From: Coniella vitis
Lineage: Eukaryota > Ascomycota > Sordariomycetes > Diaporthales > Schizoparmaceae
NCBI GenBank assembly: GCA_011317545.1
Contig: WUJK01000010.1
Span: 1-64,000, forward strand
DNA: 64,000 nt
Direction of reading: 5' to 3'
Each line of letters starts with the position of its first letter. Within the stretch, counting starts at the first letter, position 1. The translations under genes were made by a program, and so were the position numbers. Shown piece by piece: positions 10,629-21,281 of the stretch. The notes under the pieces were generated by a model. That model did no database searches. It saw only the letters and a list, made by a program, of their open reading frames with translations, and was not told where the DNA came from.

Positions 10629-12500
10629 ATGGCTTCACATCAAGACAGCGACAGCCCTTTCGCCTCCCAACAGGCCCTGCTCGACCAACTCAATGGGGCG
10701 TCGCCCGATCCCAGGGACGATGAGACTCAGCGCATGGCCGCCGTCATAGCCGACCACTTACCATCCGGCTACACAGCCGCATTTGACGGAGACGCCAATG
10801 CAGAGGCGATTGTCGAGGAAGACCCAAAGGGTAATGGCCACGATCAACATCACCAAGTCGAAGATGTGCCAGGCAGCTCCTCTCTCAGACTGCAAGGCGG
10901 CGACATCCACCGTGACCTCTTCAAGATCCCAGCCAAGGCCAATCTCCAGCGCGCCATGACCTTTTCCCACCCCGACCGCACTTCCACCCCGGATTTGCTT
11001 TTGCCCGCAGACGACGACATCATGACAGCTGCCGACATCAACAGACCGCAAGGCTTCCGCCGTCACCACATCCTCCAGCAGCAACGCCGCCGCTCTGGCT
11101 TCACCGGCGGCGCAAACATCCCCGTCACGCGCAACTTTGTCGAGTTTCTGGACCTCTACGGCTCGTTCGCCGGTGAGGACCTGGCCGACTCGGACATTGA
11201 AGAAGACGACTTTTCCACCGAGGATGAGCGCGACCATGAGGACGACGGGCCGCGCCCCAGCGAATCGAGCCCTCTGCTGCGTCGGCCCTTGAATCGCCGC
11301 CGCTCCTCGCGCGCCATGCGCCAAGGCGACGCCAGCACCTCGAAAACCTTCTTCACCCTCATCAAGGCCTTCATTGGCACAGGCATCATGTTTTTGCCCA
11401 AGGCCTTCAACAACGGCGGCATCCTCTTTTCCTCACTGTGTCTCATCTCCATCGCCGCCATCTCCATGTGGGCCTTCCACCTGCTTCTCAAGTGCCGCAC
11501 CGCGTACGGCGGGTCTTATGGTGACATTGGCCAAGCCATTGCCGGCGACAAGATGCGCGTCATCATCCTGGCATCCATTACGCTCTCCCAGCTCGGCTTC
11601 GTTTGCACAGGTCTCGTTTTCGTGGCAGATAACTGGGGATCTTTCCTCACTGCCGTGACCAACAACGCCAACCCCTTGGGTACCAAATCCCTCATCGCCT
11701 TGCAAGCTGCCCTGCTCATCCCCCTCAGCTTCATCCGCGACATCTCCAAGCTCGGCTTCGCCGCGACCCTTGCCGACATCTTCATTCTCATCGGCATCAT
11801 CTACATCTGGGACTATGACATTTCCGCCCTCGCCAAGCATGGCATTGCGCCCTCGGTCCGCCTCTTCAACCCGTCCGCCTACACCCTTACCATCGGCGCC
11901 TCCATCTTCACCTTTGAAGGCATCGGCCTGATCATCCCCATCCACGCCTCCATGCGCAACCCACACCACTTCGAGCCTCTCCTCGCCGGTGTCATGCTCC
12001 TCATCACCTGCATCTTCACCAGCGTCGGCGCCCTCTGCTACGCCACTTTTGGCTCCGCCACGCAAATCGAAGTCATCGACAACTTCCCGCAATCCTCGCG
12101 CCTCGTCAACGCAGTGCAGTTCATGTACGCCCTGGCCGTGCTCATCGGCAACCCCGTGCAGCTCTTCCCCGCCATGCGCATCCTCGAGGCGCGTCTCTTT
12201 GGCCACCGCAGCGGCAAGAAGGACCTGCTCACAAAGTGGAAGAAGAACACCTTTCGCACATTCCTGGTCGTCCTCTGCTGTGCAATCAGCATCGGCGGGA
12301 GCGCGAACCTGGATCGCTTTGTGGCGCTCATCGGGAGCGTCGCATGTGTGCCGCTGGTGTACGTGTATCCGCCGTTCTTGCACTACAAGGCTGTTGCGGT
12401 GACGAGGAGGGAGAAGGCGCTGGATGTGGTCATGATGGTGGTGGGTGTGGTGGGGATGGTGTATACTAGTGCGATTACGATTGTGGATAGCTTTCTGTGA
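10629..12500 (+). CDS. Vacuolar amino-acid transporter, AVT3/AVT4-like (AAAP family)
   Basis: Intronless 623-aa protein from the ATG at 10629 (context aaccATGGct). The first ~235 residues are hydrophilic, acidic and Ser/Arg-rich, a long cytosolic tail of the sort seen in yeast Avt3 and Avt4. From about residue 238 the sequence enters the transporter core with SKTFFTLIKAFIGTGIMFLP, the characteristic first helix of the Aa_trans family, followed by about ten further hydrophobic segments to the C-terminus. Avt3/Avt4 proteins export amino acids from the vacuole to the cytosol. The long acidic N-terminus, and the strong first-helix match, favour the AVT3/4 branch over AVT1 or plasma-membrane permeases. 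Substrate specificity cannot be read from sequence. A GAAA microsatellite sits in the 3' flank. Confidence 0.9.
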   Translation: MASHQDSDSPFASQQALLDQLNGASPDPRDDETQRMAAVIADHLPSGYTAAFDGDANAEAIVEEDPKGNGHDQHHQVEDVPGSSSLRLQGGDIHRDLFKIPAKANLQRAMTFSHPDRTSTPDLLLPADDDIMTAADINRPQGFRRHHILQQQRRRSGFTGGANIPVTRNFVEFLDLYGSFAGEDLADSDIEEDDFSTEDERDHEDDGPRPSESSPLLRRPLNRRRSSRAMRQGDASTSKTFFTLIKAFIGTGIMFLPKAFNNGGILFSSLCLISIAAISMWAFHLLLKCRTAYGGSYGDIGQAIAGDKMRVIILASITLSQLGFVCTGLVFVADNWGSFLTAVTNNANPLGTKSLIALQAALLIPLSFIRDISKLGFAATLADIFILIGIIYIWDYDISALAKHGIAPSVRLFNPSAYTLTIGASIFTFEGIGLIIPIHASMRNPHHFEPLLAGVMLLITCIFTSVGALCYATFGSATQIEVIDNFPQSSRLVNAVQFMYALAVLIGNPVQLFPAMRILEARLFGHRSGKKDLLTKWKKNTFRTFLVVLCCAISIGGSANLDRFVALIGSVACVPLVYVYPPFLHYKAVAVTRREKALDVVMMVVGVVGMVYTSAITIVDSFL

Positions 12501-12584
12501 GGGAATCGTTACTTGGACGCCTGGCCATTGGATCGAAAAAAGAAGAAATGAGAGAGAAAACGAGGAAGAGGCAGAGAGATGGAA

Positions 12585-12585
<1 letters not shown>

Positions 12586-12627
<42 letters not shown>
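12586..12627. repeat. (GAAA)n microsatellite
   Basis: About ten tandem gaaa units lie about 85 bp beyond the transporter stop codon, probably in its 3' UTR or just past it. Confidence 0.9.
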
Positions 12628-12628
<1 letters not shown>

Positions 12629-13309
12629 GAGAGGGAAGAAGGGCAGAGAAGCATTTTGCTTGATGATATCTATCCATCCACACATATAAAAAAGATGTTA
12701 AAAGATGTGTTTATTTAGGGAACGCGAGCATATGCACAGCGGATCAACAGCAACAAGGACTTGTTCGGACGTGGACTGGTCGCACTGGGTATCATGGATG
12801 TCGGTCGGCTGGTCGGTTGAGGTCATTTGATTTTCTTACCATAAGTTTGGGTTTTTCTGCCTCTTCACAAACTCATTATGGAACATACACACCGCAATGC
12901 ATATACAGTATCGACAGAAAAGGTTTGGTGAAAAGTTTCTTTTTGTCAAAAACAATGAATATATATATATAAGCATATGGATAGCGCGATATATCTTGGT
13001 AACATTGCAAAAGACGAGTTATGAATGTAAATAAGTCCGCGCTTAGAAACTTCTAGTTGGTGTGGATCATGCTGAAAGTAATATGCCCATCATCACCATC
13101 CTGACTGCTACTACACTGTGGGTAATTAGAAGCTTGAGAGATAATATGTTATCGATGATAATTCTTCCCTACTCATACATATAATGGTTATTTATACAAG
13201 CTCAAACTCACCTATCCAAGCTGGGCTTAAGCCAAGACTCATGCCCTCACTGTCCTGCCGCACCACAGCAAGACACTTATTCAGAACCAGCTACTATGCA
13301 GTCATCCAC
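12628..13309. other. Intergenic between convergent genes, AT-rich
   Basis: AT-rich 3' flank with a short (ta)n run near 12958-12971. It holds the 3' ends of two convergently transcribed genes. No coding sequence or RNA gene was recognised. Confidence 0.5.
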
Positions 13310-15043
13310 CTACGGCTGATCCGACGAGCTCTCCGCACTCCCATTTCCTTCCTCCTTTCCAATCCAATCAGCCAACACCCTCACCGCCTCAGCATACTCC
13401 ACCCCCATGCTCTCCGGTGGACTGTACAACAGCCCGTTGGGCTTGTCCCAAGCATGCCTTGCCCCTTTAACCTCTCTCAGCCCGACCTTCTTGCCTTTCT
13501 TGACTAACCTTTCGTGAAACCTTCTTCCCTCAGCGAGCAGCATATCGTGTTCGCATAGGCACAGTTGCACAGGAGGAAGGCGATCAACTAGATCATCTGG
13601 CATGAGACCGGGCGAGAGTAGAGGATTCGTAAGCTGGGATTTGACTTCATCGTAAGGATAGAGGTAGGATGCGTCAAAAAGATCGGTGAGGGTGCGGCTT
13701 AGGGTGAGATCTGGACGAGAACACGTGAGGCGTTTGGTTGGGCGGGATTGGGTCCAGTCGAGGAGAGGGTAGAAGAGCATGAGGCCGGCAGGGTGGGGCA
13801 CGTTGGGGTCTTTTGTTTTCTCTTCCTGTTGCGGTATCTTGCCATCTTCATTGGCGTCATTCTTGTTTTTGGCGTCATCACCGGAAGGCCCCGCTCCAAT
13901 ATCTAGACCGGATGATGAAGAAGAAGACGACGACGACGCTTGTGCCGCCTGCTGTGCCAGGTATTCTTCAGCCCTGATATCGTAGCCCCACCTTTTATAA
14001 TCAGCGAGCAACACCCAGCTAGCCAGCGCAAGGGTGCCGCCAGCTGAAAACCCGGAGATGATAATCTTGTCGCGATCGATCCAAAATTCGTCAGCTCGGC
14101 GCCAAATTTGCAATATTGCATCTGCACAGTCTTCCACTGGCGTCGGGAAAGGGTAGCTCGGCGCCAGTCTGTACTCGACAGAAAACACGACAGCGCCCAA
14201 AGCCTGCATAGCGGCCATGAACCATCTTCCATCGTCGGTACCTTGGCCTAGCACGAATCCACCACCGTGGAAATTGATAATGGCGGGACGGCGAGAGCGG
14301 GGGTCGGCCTGTGGAGTGAGAAGGTTGGGAATCTTGTCCATGAGATTGATCTCAGCATTGGAGGCCGAGGCGGAAGCAGAGGCAGGAACTGATGGTGCAA
14401 AAGTGAGGGAGGACGAGGACGAGGACTTTGTTCGAAGCAGCTTGCTCGACTTGGAGGACTTGATCGACAGGCGTGAAGAGGCACGCGAGAGGACGGATGG
14501 TTTTGATTTGAGAGAGGCAGCGTCGGTGTCGTCGGCGTCGCTGTCGGCAACAGTCGAGACGGTCGCCGTGCGCGAGATTGTGGGCTCCAGCGCGCTTTCT
14601 TCTGGGTGCTCGCTGATGGTGTGCTTCTTTCTTTCCTTCTTTTCCCTCTTTTTGCGCCTCTTTTCCTCCTTGATGGCAGCCTTCTCTTCTCGCTTCAGGC
14701 TCTTTATGCTTTCTTTGCTGTTTGCGCGGGAGCCCATCCCTGGCCTGTCGGGAAACCAGACGTAGGTGCGTATCTTGTCCTTGCCGCTGTACTTTTTGGA
14801 GAGGGTCGATGGAAGATAGAGGGTTTTGTGAGGCGACGGAACGGGGGGAGAGATCATGTTGCCCATGCCAAAGGCGATCGAGGCCCCGGTGCGGTATGCA
14901 TAGGCACGAGCTTCGAGGCCCATGCGGGAGGAGGACTCGCGAGGGTTGGTGTAGACATCAGTCGAGGGCTGGACGGCCGCAGCACGAGCCTCTTCGACGG
15001 GATCGGGCTTGGGGCCCAGGGACTCGACGGCGAGTTCTGACAT
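13310..15043 (-). CDS. erdH: Alpha/beta hydrolase of hormone-sensitive-lipase type, candidate steryl-aspartate hydrolase ErdH
   Basis: Intronless 577-aa protein from the ATG at 15043. The catalytic fold has the oxyanion motif HGGG (259-262), the nucleophile elbow GFSAGG (Ser333), an acid in CEHD (Asp500) and the His in ARHAWD (His530), so the triad looks complete. A Lys/Glu-rich basic segment (about 118-141) and a Ser-rich linker (about 185-230) separate an N-terminal ~100-residue segment from the hydrolase core; a second Ser run (369-378) lies in a loop. Its start lies 2.4 kb from, and divergent to, the AspRS-DUF2156 gene. In Aspergillus the ergosteryl-aspartate synthase gene erdS is paired with erdH, an alpha/beta hydrolase that removes aspartate from the sterol. 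I infer that this gene is erdH from position plus family; sequence alone would only say carboxylesterase-like hydrolase. No signal peptide is visible. Confidence 0.7.
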   Translation of the reverse strand: MSELAVESLGPKPDPVEEARAAAVQPSTDVYTNPRESSSRMGLEARAYAYRTGASIAFGMGNMISPPVPSPHKTLYLPSTLSKKYSGKDKIRTYVWFPDRPGMGSRANSKESIKSLKREEKAAIKEEKRRKKREKKERKKHTISEHPEESALEPTISRTATVSTVADSDADDTDAASLKSKPSVLSRASSRLSIKSSKSSKLLRTKSSSSSSLTFAPSVPASASASASNAEINLMDKIPNLLTPQADPRSRRPAIINFHGGGFVLGQGTDDGRWFMAAMQALGAVVFSVEYRLAPSYPFPTPVEDCADAILQIWRRADEFWIDRDKIIISGFSAGGTLALASWVLLADYKRWGYDIRAEEYLAQQAAQASSSSSSSSSGLDIGAGPSGDDAKNKNDANEDGKIPQQEEKTKDPNVPHPAGLMLFYPLLDWTQSRPTKRLTCSRPDLTLSRTLTDLFDASYLYPYDEVKSQLTNPLLSPGLMPDDLVDRLPPVQLCLCEHDMLLAEGRRFHERLVKKGKKVGLREVKGARHAWDKPNGLLYSPPESMGVEYAEAVRVLADWIGKEEGNGSAESSSDQP

Positions 15044-17479
15044 TGTGCAGGTCGCGAGTGAATGCTTCGTGTCGCTGGTCTAAGTGGTGCTGGCGGCGAT
15101 GATCCGTCGCTATGGCGCTAATATTTTGACTTTCAGGAACGAGAAATGCTTGATTGGCGGGAAGATTGCGCGAGGCTCGTTGGTATCAACATGGACGGGC
15201 TCAGGGTCAAAAAAGACGCACAGACGATAAGGACAGAGACAACAGCAAAGAACAATGCAGAGAAGGGCAACAGCAGCAACAACGACAGGACAGGCGTGGG
15301 AGAGCTGAAACAAGGGCCGGCGACAACTTCAGGTACAGAAAGGGTGGCCAAAGGCAGAATCCAGCATGTGTGCACACTTGTATGTATCACAGGCTGGTGA
15401 AATGGGCGACGGTCAGCAGAACTTGGCAGACGGGCAGTTGGCGGCCGAGTGTCAGTTGCCTGTGCTAGTGCTAAACCCTTCATACGAAAGGGGGTACATA
15501 GTAGCTCAGCATGCACGGATCAATCGTGGTCACCTGAACCGTCATCATGGCCCTGGGGTCCTCCTGCCCATTACGACCCCTGATCGACGCCTATGACAGC
15601 CTTTTCTTTGAAGCACAGCAGTTCCTGGGGGTACCTATGCGACAACAAGGAAAACGGGCCACATTCTTAGCGAGTTCTGGACTCGATGGCAAGCAGCCAC
15701 AAGGGTGTTGTTGGTGTTTTGCTACGGGAAATTGCCAAAAGGCATGAGAAGAAGGATGCCAAAACCTGGCTTTGCACAAGACTGTGTGATGTCATTGAGC
15801 CCTGGTTCTGTTGGGTCCAGGCTCGCCAAGTGGGCAAGGGCCTTTGGATCTACGTCATAGGCGGGCCCTACCGTTAGCGGGGTTCGGGACGAAGCGAGCA
15901 GGCAACCGGGGCGTCTTCCATGACGTATGCGCATTTCGATGGCTTTCTGGAAGGGGCAGCTGAGAGTACATGGTACTACGAAACACCTTGTAGATTGATG
16001 AAGGCACTTTGAGAAACAGGCTTGCTAGCAATTTACTATAGGACAGCGAAAATGTCAATGGCTATGGCGCCAGCCAGCCATACATGCGAGCCTGAAGGGG
16101 CCGTAAATTCCTGTTTCAAGAGGGAGACAGAATATGAAGGATACGTAGTGCGGATGTATTAGGTAGTGAACACCGATGGATATCACACGTCATGACCTTC
16201 CTCCCAGCCAACTCCCCGAATGGTCTGGCTACCAGTTCAAAGCTTTCTGTCAGAACATCCAAAAAACCTTAAGCCAAATAGTCTGTGAGGTACTATGTAA
16301 AGAGTGGAAAGTGGCGCTACCAAGCACGTGAAATCAATCGATGCATCGTGTGGGGTCTAAATTTTAGCGTCCAGATGCCGGCTGGGCGTTCTTTGGACAG
16401 CCTGGTTCCTGCAGCCACGCGGCTTCCCTTTCTAATTTTTTTCTTAGAACCGTTACTACTATTTTGGCTCTGTATTGGCACTGGCAAAAGGCTGTTTGTA
16501 TTCAGGCATTGCAAATTACATCGTACATATCCAGTAAGGGCGACTCTGCGGTGCAGGAGGCAAAGGAGCATCTTGTGCAATGCAGACATTGCTGATAGGC
16601 CAAAATATAAAGTAGGAAGGATCAAAGGCTCCGCTCTTGCCAGCTCGTTAGTTATGCCTTCCCTGGTCTGGGGCCTGGGGCTCCTCATCGACGATGGCAT
16701 TGATCTCCGATGGCGCCGGCGCTTTCTATTGGACCCGTGCGACTTTGTGTCGTCCCTTGTCACCCATTCACCAGCCTCAGCCGCGGCGCATGCAACTCTG
16801 ACTCTGTCCACAACCAATCCCAACGTCATTTTGCCCCACTGCTGCAGGTCACGGTCCAAGGATCCCAGAGATTCCACATGCCGGGCAGGGTTCTGGCCCG
16901 GCTTCGACGTCGCACGCCCGCCGTCTTTGCGTGCCTGGCCATCATCCATCCATACCCAGGCCCGGACCCAGCCGACCACGACAATGGGACGAGCGATCCT
17001 GACAACAGCGGAACCAGGTCGCAAAACAAGCTTGGCCGCGCCGAGAGCCCTCCTTGTTTGGGCCTAGCCTGTCGTGAGTCGCACGCCCTCGCCCTCTCTT
17101 TTGCTTTCCGTGCTTTCGTCCCTTTAAGACAACGCCTCCACGTTTCGGCGGGACAGCCCCTCCAGCTCTTCTCTTCTCCCTGTCTCTCTTGGTTCACACG
17201 CCCCACGATCTTACAAGCCGTCGATTTAGACTTTCTGTTTGCATATTGATACCCACATTCTTGCGATTCTTTCCCCCCCTTCCTCCCGCCTACCCGCTAC
17301 AGACCACCCCGTACCATCATCCTCCTTCATCTGTTTCTCGCCGTGCTCCTTGTTGACGTTGGCATCTCGGATCGGCAGCCACGCAAAACCGTCCTCGTCG
17401 TCAAGCCCGAACCACCACCGACAAGAAAAAGAAAAAGAAGAAGGAGAGTAAAGTCCGACAAACAGCAGAAGCCGCAGCC
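15044..17479. other. Shared upstream region of the divergent erdH-erdS pair
   Basis: A 2.4-kb region between two divergent genes. Open frames up to 260 codons occur but have no recognisable domain, overlap on opposite strands and look like chance frames in GC-rich DNA. The segment from about 17080 to 17479 is pyrimidine-rich (ctctctt, cttcccccc) as is common upstream of fungal genes with strong expression. No tRNA or repeat was recognised. Confidence 0.45.
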
Positions 17480-20237
17480 ATGACGGCCTTACACAATTTT
17501 GTACATGCCATCTCGCCGCGATCGAGCATGGATGAAAAACATGATGGCCAAAACTCTCCTTCTGCCTCACGCAGCAGATTCTCCGCTCGCTTTGGCAAGT
17601 CCGAAGGCCATGAGCGGTCCGCCTCTGCATCTAGCAACTTCAGCGACGCGGCCTCTGGCAAGGCTTCACGCCGCACAGCAGAGCGCCGCGCGCGCAAGGA
17701 GGAGAAGGCCCTCAAGCAAGAGAAGGAGCGTGAGGAGATCGAGGAGCGCCGCAAGCTGGAGGACCAGCTTGCCATGATGGAGGAAGACGAGGAGACGCAG
17801 GCTCGCTACGGCTGGGCCACCGAGGCCAAGGAGCTGCTGACCCTGAAAGAGGTTACGGAGTGCAAGGTGGGCGAAGAGGTCACGTTCCGCTCCCGCATTC
17901 ACCACCAGCGCAACATCTCCAAGCACCTTGACTTTTTGCTCTTCCGAGACCAGACGCACTCGATTCAGGGCGTTCTGCAACACGACACTTCGCACTTTAT
18001 CAAGTGGGTGCAGCGTCTCGAGCCAGAGTCGCTCGTTCAGGTTACTGGCACCCTGCAAAAGGCGCCAGAGCCCATTCGCAGCGCCACCTTTACCGATTTC
18101 GAAGTCAAGGTCTACTCGATTCACCTCGTCAACCCCGCTCGCGATCTACCCTTTGACAACTACGACCCGCCGGAGACGACCCAGCAGCGCCTCAACAACC
18201 GCATTCTCGACCTTAGACACCCCGCCAACCAGGCCTTGTTCCGCATCCGAAGCATGATCACAAAAGTCTTCCGTGAAACCCTCGAGCAGGACAATTTTGT
18301 TGAGATCCAGACCCCGAAGCTGCAGCCAGCAGCCACCGAAAGCGGCGCTGAGGTGTTCAAGGTCAACTATTTTGGACGAAGAGCCTTCTTGGCACAGAGC
18401 CCACAGCTTGCTAAACAAATGACGGTTTCCGCTGACTTCAACAGAGTATTTGAGGTGAGTAAATGATACTTGGCTTTCTGTTCGACCTAGTACACCGCGA
18501 GCTAACAACATGTCCCACTCTCAGATTGGCCCAGTCTTCCGTGCCGAAAACTCCAACACAAAGCGTCATCTCGCTGAATACACCGGTCTCGACATCGAAA
18601 TGGCCATCGTCAAGGACTACCACGAAGTCATGATGCAGATTGACAAGTTCCTCAAGGCAGTCTTCCGCACTCTGCACAATATGCCCGAGTTGCAGGTCGT
18701 GCGCGAGCGATGGCCCTCAGAGGATCTTGTCTGGCTGGACGAGACCTTGATTCTCACCTTCCCCGAGGGTCTCCAGATGCTTCGTGACGACGGAATCGAA
18801 GTTGAAGAGGAAGACTTGTCAACCCGCAACGAGATTCGCCTAGGTGAGCTCGTCAAGGAGAAATACAAGACAGACTACTACATTCTCGACAAGTTTCCCG
18901 CCAATGCCCGGCCATTCTACACCCACAAGGATGCCAAGGATCCCAAGTGGACCAACTCGTTCGACATCTTCATTCGCGGCCAGGAAGTTTGCTCTGGCGG
19001 TCAACGTATCCACAATGCTACCGAATTGCGCGAGAACATGCGCCAGGCGGGTATGGTAGAGGACGGCATGGAGGCCTACCTCGAGGCCTTTGACCTCGGT
19101 GCACCACCCCACGGCGGTGCTGGTCTTGGTTTGGAGCGCATTTTGGCCTGGACACTCAAGCTCGGCGACGTCCGCTATGCAACACTGTATCATCGCGACC
19201 CGAAGTCTCTCCCCGAGAGATCTGCTCGTCTGCCCCACCCAGAATGCGACACACGCCACCCACGGCCAGTTGGTGTAGACGAGTGGCCTCTCGAGAAGCT
19301 CATTGCCAACTACGGCGACGCAACCAACACTTCTTGGCTTGATGAGCGCTTCCAGATTTGGAGGCACAAGTCCACTGGTGCCGCAGTGGGATATGTTGTC
19401 AAAGAGAACCGCTTTGCGATGATTACCGGTGATCCGCTCTGCGACCCCACCCAAGTCGACCTTGTCGTCAAAGACTTTGTTCAATACGTTGAAAAGGAAC
19501 TCAAGCTCACGCCCATCTGGATGCTTGTATCCGAGTCTGTCCAGGATGTCCTGGGCCACCGGCTGGGCTGGCGCACCCTCACCTGCGTGGAAGAGCAGCG
19601 TGTCGACGCCGACAAGCATGCTGGTGGACCCCAGGGTCGTGAAGCCCGCAAACTCGAGCGTGAGGGTGTTGAGATTGAAGAAGTCAAGCCGGACGAAGAC
19701 TTTATCGCCCGTGCCAACAAACAGATTGAAGCGTGGAAGGCAAACCGCTCCGGCAAGAAGCAGGTGCACCTGACTGAGATCCGGCCCTGGATCGATATGG
19801 AGCATCGACGATACTTTGCCGCCGAGAAGGTGGTTGAGGAGAATGGCAAGAAGGAGAAGCGTGTCATGGCGCTTGTTGTCTTTGCGCAGCTTGCGCCTCG
19901 TCATGGATGGCAGGTCAAGTGGGCACTTGACTTCCCTGGTACGCCATCGGGCATCATTGAGGCGACGGTCATTACGGCGCTGGCTGCCGTGAGCGGACCA
20001 GTGACATTTGGCGCTGGTGTTTCGGAGCGGTTCATTCCCGGTGCGAACCTGGGTGGTGTGCGAGCCAAGTTTTTGGCCAAGACATACGATACCATTACCA
20101 AGAGTCTGAAGCTCAACAAGAAGAGCGAGTTCCGGAGCAAATTTGGGGCGTACGGCGAACCCGTTTATGTCTGCTACCCGAGACGGGGGCTGGGTGTTCG
20201 GGACTTCAAGTATATTATTCAGTTCTTTGAAGACTAA
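17480..20237 (+). CDS. erdS: Aspartyl-tRNA synthetase fused to DUF2156, ergosteryl-aspartate synthase ErdS
   Basis: Two exons (17480-18454 and 18525-20237; 70-nt GT-AG intron) give 895 aa. Residues 1-115 are Ser-rich then a charged Lys/Glu helix. About 130-215 is the tRNA anticodon-binding OB fold. About 245-555 is the class II catalytic core with motif 2 FRAENSNTKRH (330-340), the Asp-binding SGGQRIH (482-488) and motif 3 GAGLGLERI (523-531), all of eukaryotic AspRS type, ending at DPKSLP. A linker leads to about 325 extra residues (about 570-895) resembling DUF2156, the aminoacyl-tRNA transferase domain of MprF-type lipid aminoacylating enzymes (GYVV, AMITGDPLCDP). Such fusions are known from fungi as ErdS, which charges tRNA-Asp and moves aspartate to the 3-hydroxyl of ergosterol. 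A normal AspRS would stop near residue 555, so this is unlikely to be only the housekeeping enzyme. The divergent hydrolase upstream supports the assignment. Confidence 0.9.
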
Positions 20238-21281
20238 GTAAGGCTGGTTAGAGGACGCTGGGTGTCATGGAGCTGGAGGAAATTCATATGTTGTGTCGTC
20301 AAGCGGTGACGGCTTTTGTTGGTAAACCTTTTGTGGTGGCTTTCTTTTCCTTTCTTCACTGCATACGACAGAATTCCCTTTTCTTTTTTCATTTATTCTC
20401 TTGACATTCGTCACTTATTGACACCGTTAATGTTTGATACCTCTTCCTTCACTACTATTACAAGTACGACTACACTACATGAACAGTTGCAATGAAACAA
20501 AAGGAAACCGAACTTTCCACGCATCCTATCTGTCGATCCAGCCATACATAGACAAACAAGAGACACGAACAAGGAGTACACAATCGAGGAATAGATACCA
20601 TGGTGGCAATTCTGTGTTAGTCAATGCAATCGAAACGTTCTCACTCGTCCCTAATATAACTGGTGGATTACGACTGTAGTGAGGGTGCTTTCGCTTTGCT
20701 GACTTTGACAATATGCCGAGTTTCCTTAGTTGGTAACCCGATGTTTTGATTTGAGGTGGTGTCTAACTTATTTCTCACCCGTTTCCGGCCCTCGGGATAC
20801 TTGGCATCATCTGCTTCCAAGCGGGTTGTACTTTAACCCGTGTCTCTCCAGATATATGTGGTTGAGCCGCCGGTTAAATCGATGGATAAATTACTTGCAG
20901 AACCCCCACTCGGTTTTTTCGTCGACATACTGTATGGATAGGATGTGTCTCATTGCTAATTGGGCAGCAGCCTACTCGGGGACTGACTGGACTTTTGTTT
21001 GTGTGGTGGTGAAGGGGGATACGAAGGATTTACTAGGTACAGATGGTTGTGGTGGCTGTTGTGCGACGACGGGATAGGTTTTGGAGGGGGAAAAGGGATT
21101 TCTGATGGAGTGTATAAGTGTACAAGTATCTGGGATGGCCTCGCAACCTGAGAGTCTTGGGGCTGTCTTGATTCTCCAATCTTGGCTGTCGTCGTCGTCG
21201 TCGTCGTCGTCGTTGTTGTTGTCGTCTTCAGCCTCAAATCTGTTCCCACACTCCTCAAACATCAAAATCACCACCACCATC
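20238..21281. other. Intergenic, 3' flank of erdS and promoter of GH43 gene
   Basis: One kilobase without a supported gene. A cgt-repeat tract (about 21187-21226) lies just upstream of the beta-xylosidase start; the frame of that gene is open through it to an upstream ATG at 21138, but the tract looks like leader sequence. Confidence 0.45.

Noticed and set aside
11433..12683. A 416-codon open frame antisense to the amino-acid transporter
   Set aside because: It mirrors the codon structure of a clear transporter gene on the other strand, has His/Glu/Asp-rich composition typical of antisense GC-rich DNA and no domain.
16285..17067. 260-codon plus-strand open frame between erdH and erdS
   Set aside because: No recognisable domain, an overlapping frame of similar length on the other strand, and a location in a likely promoter region.
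17480..20237. Lysyl-tRNA synthetase fused to an MprF-like domain (as in bacterial LysX)
   Set aside because: The catalytic core has AspRS-type motifs (SGGQRIH, GAGLGLERI, ending DPKSLP) and the eukaryotic AspRS N-terminal layout, so aspartate is the amino acid.
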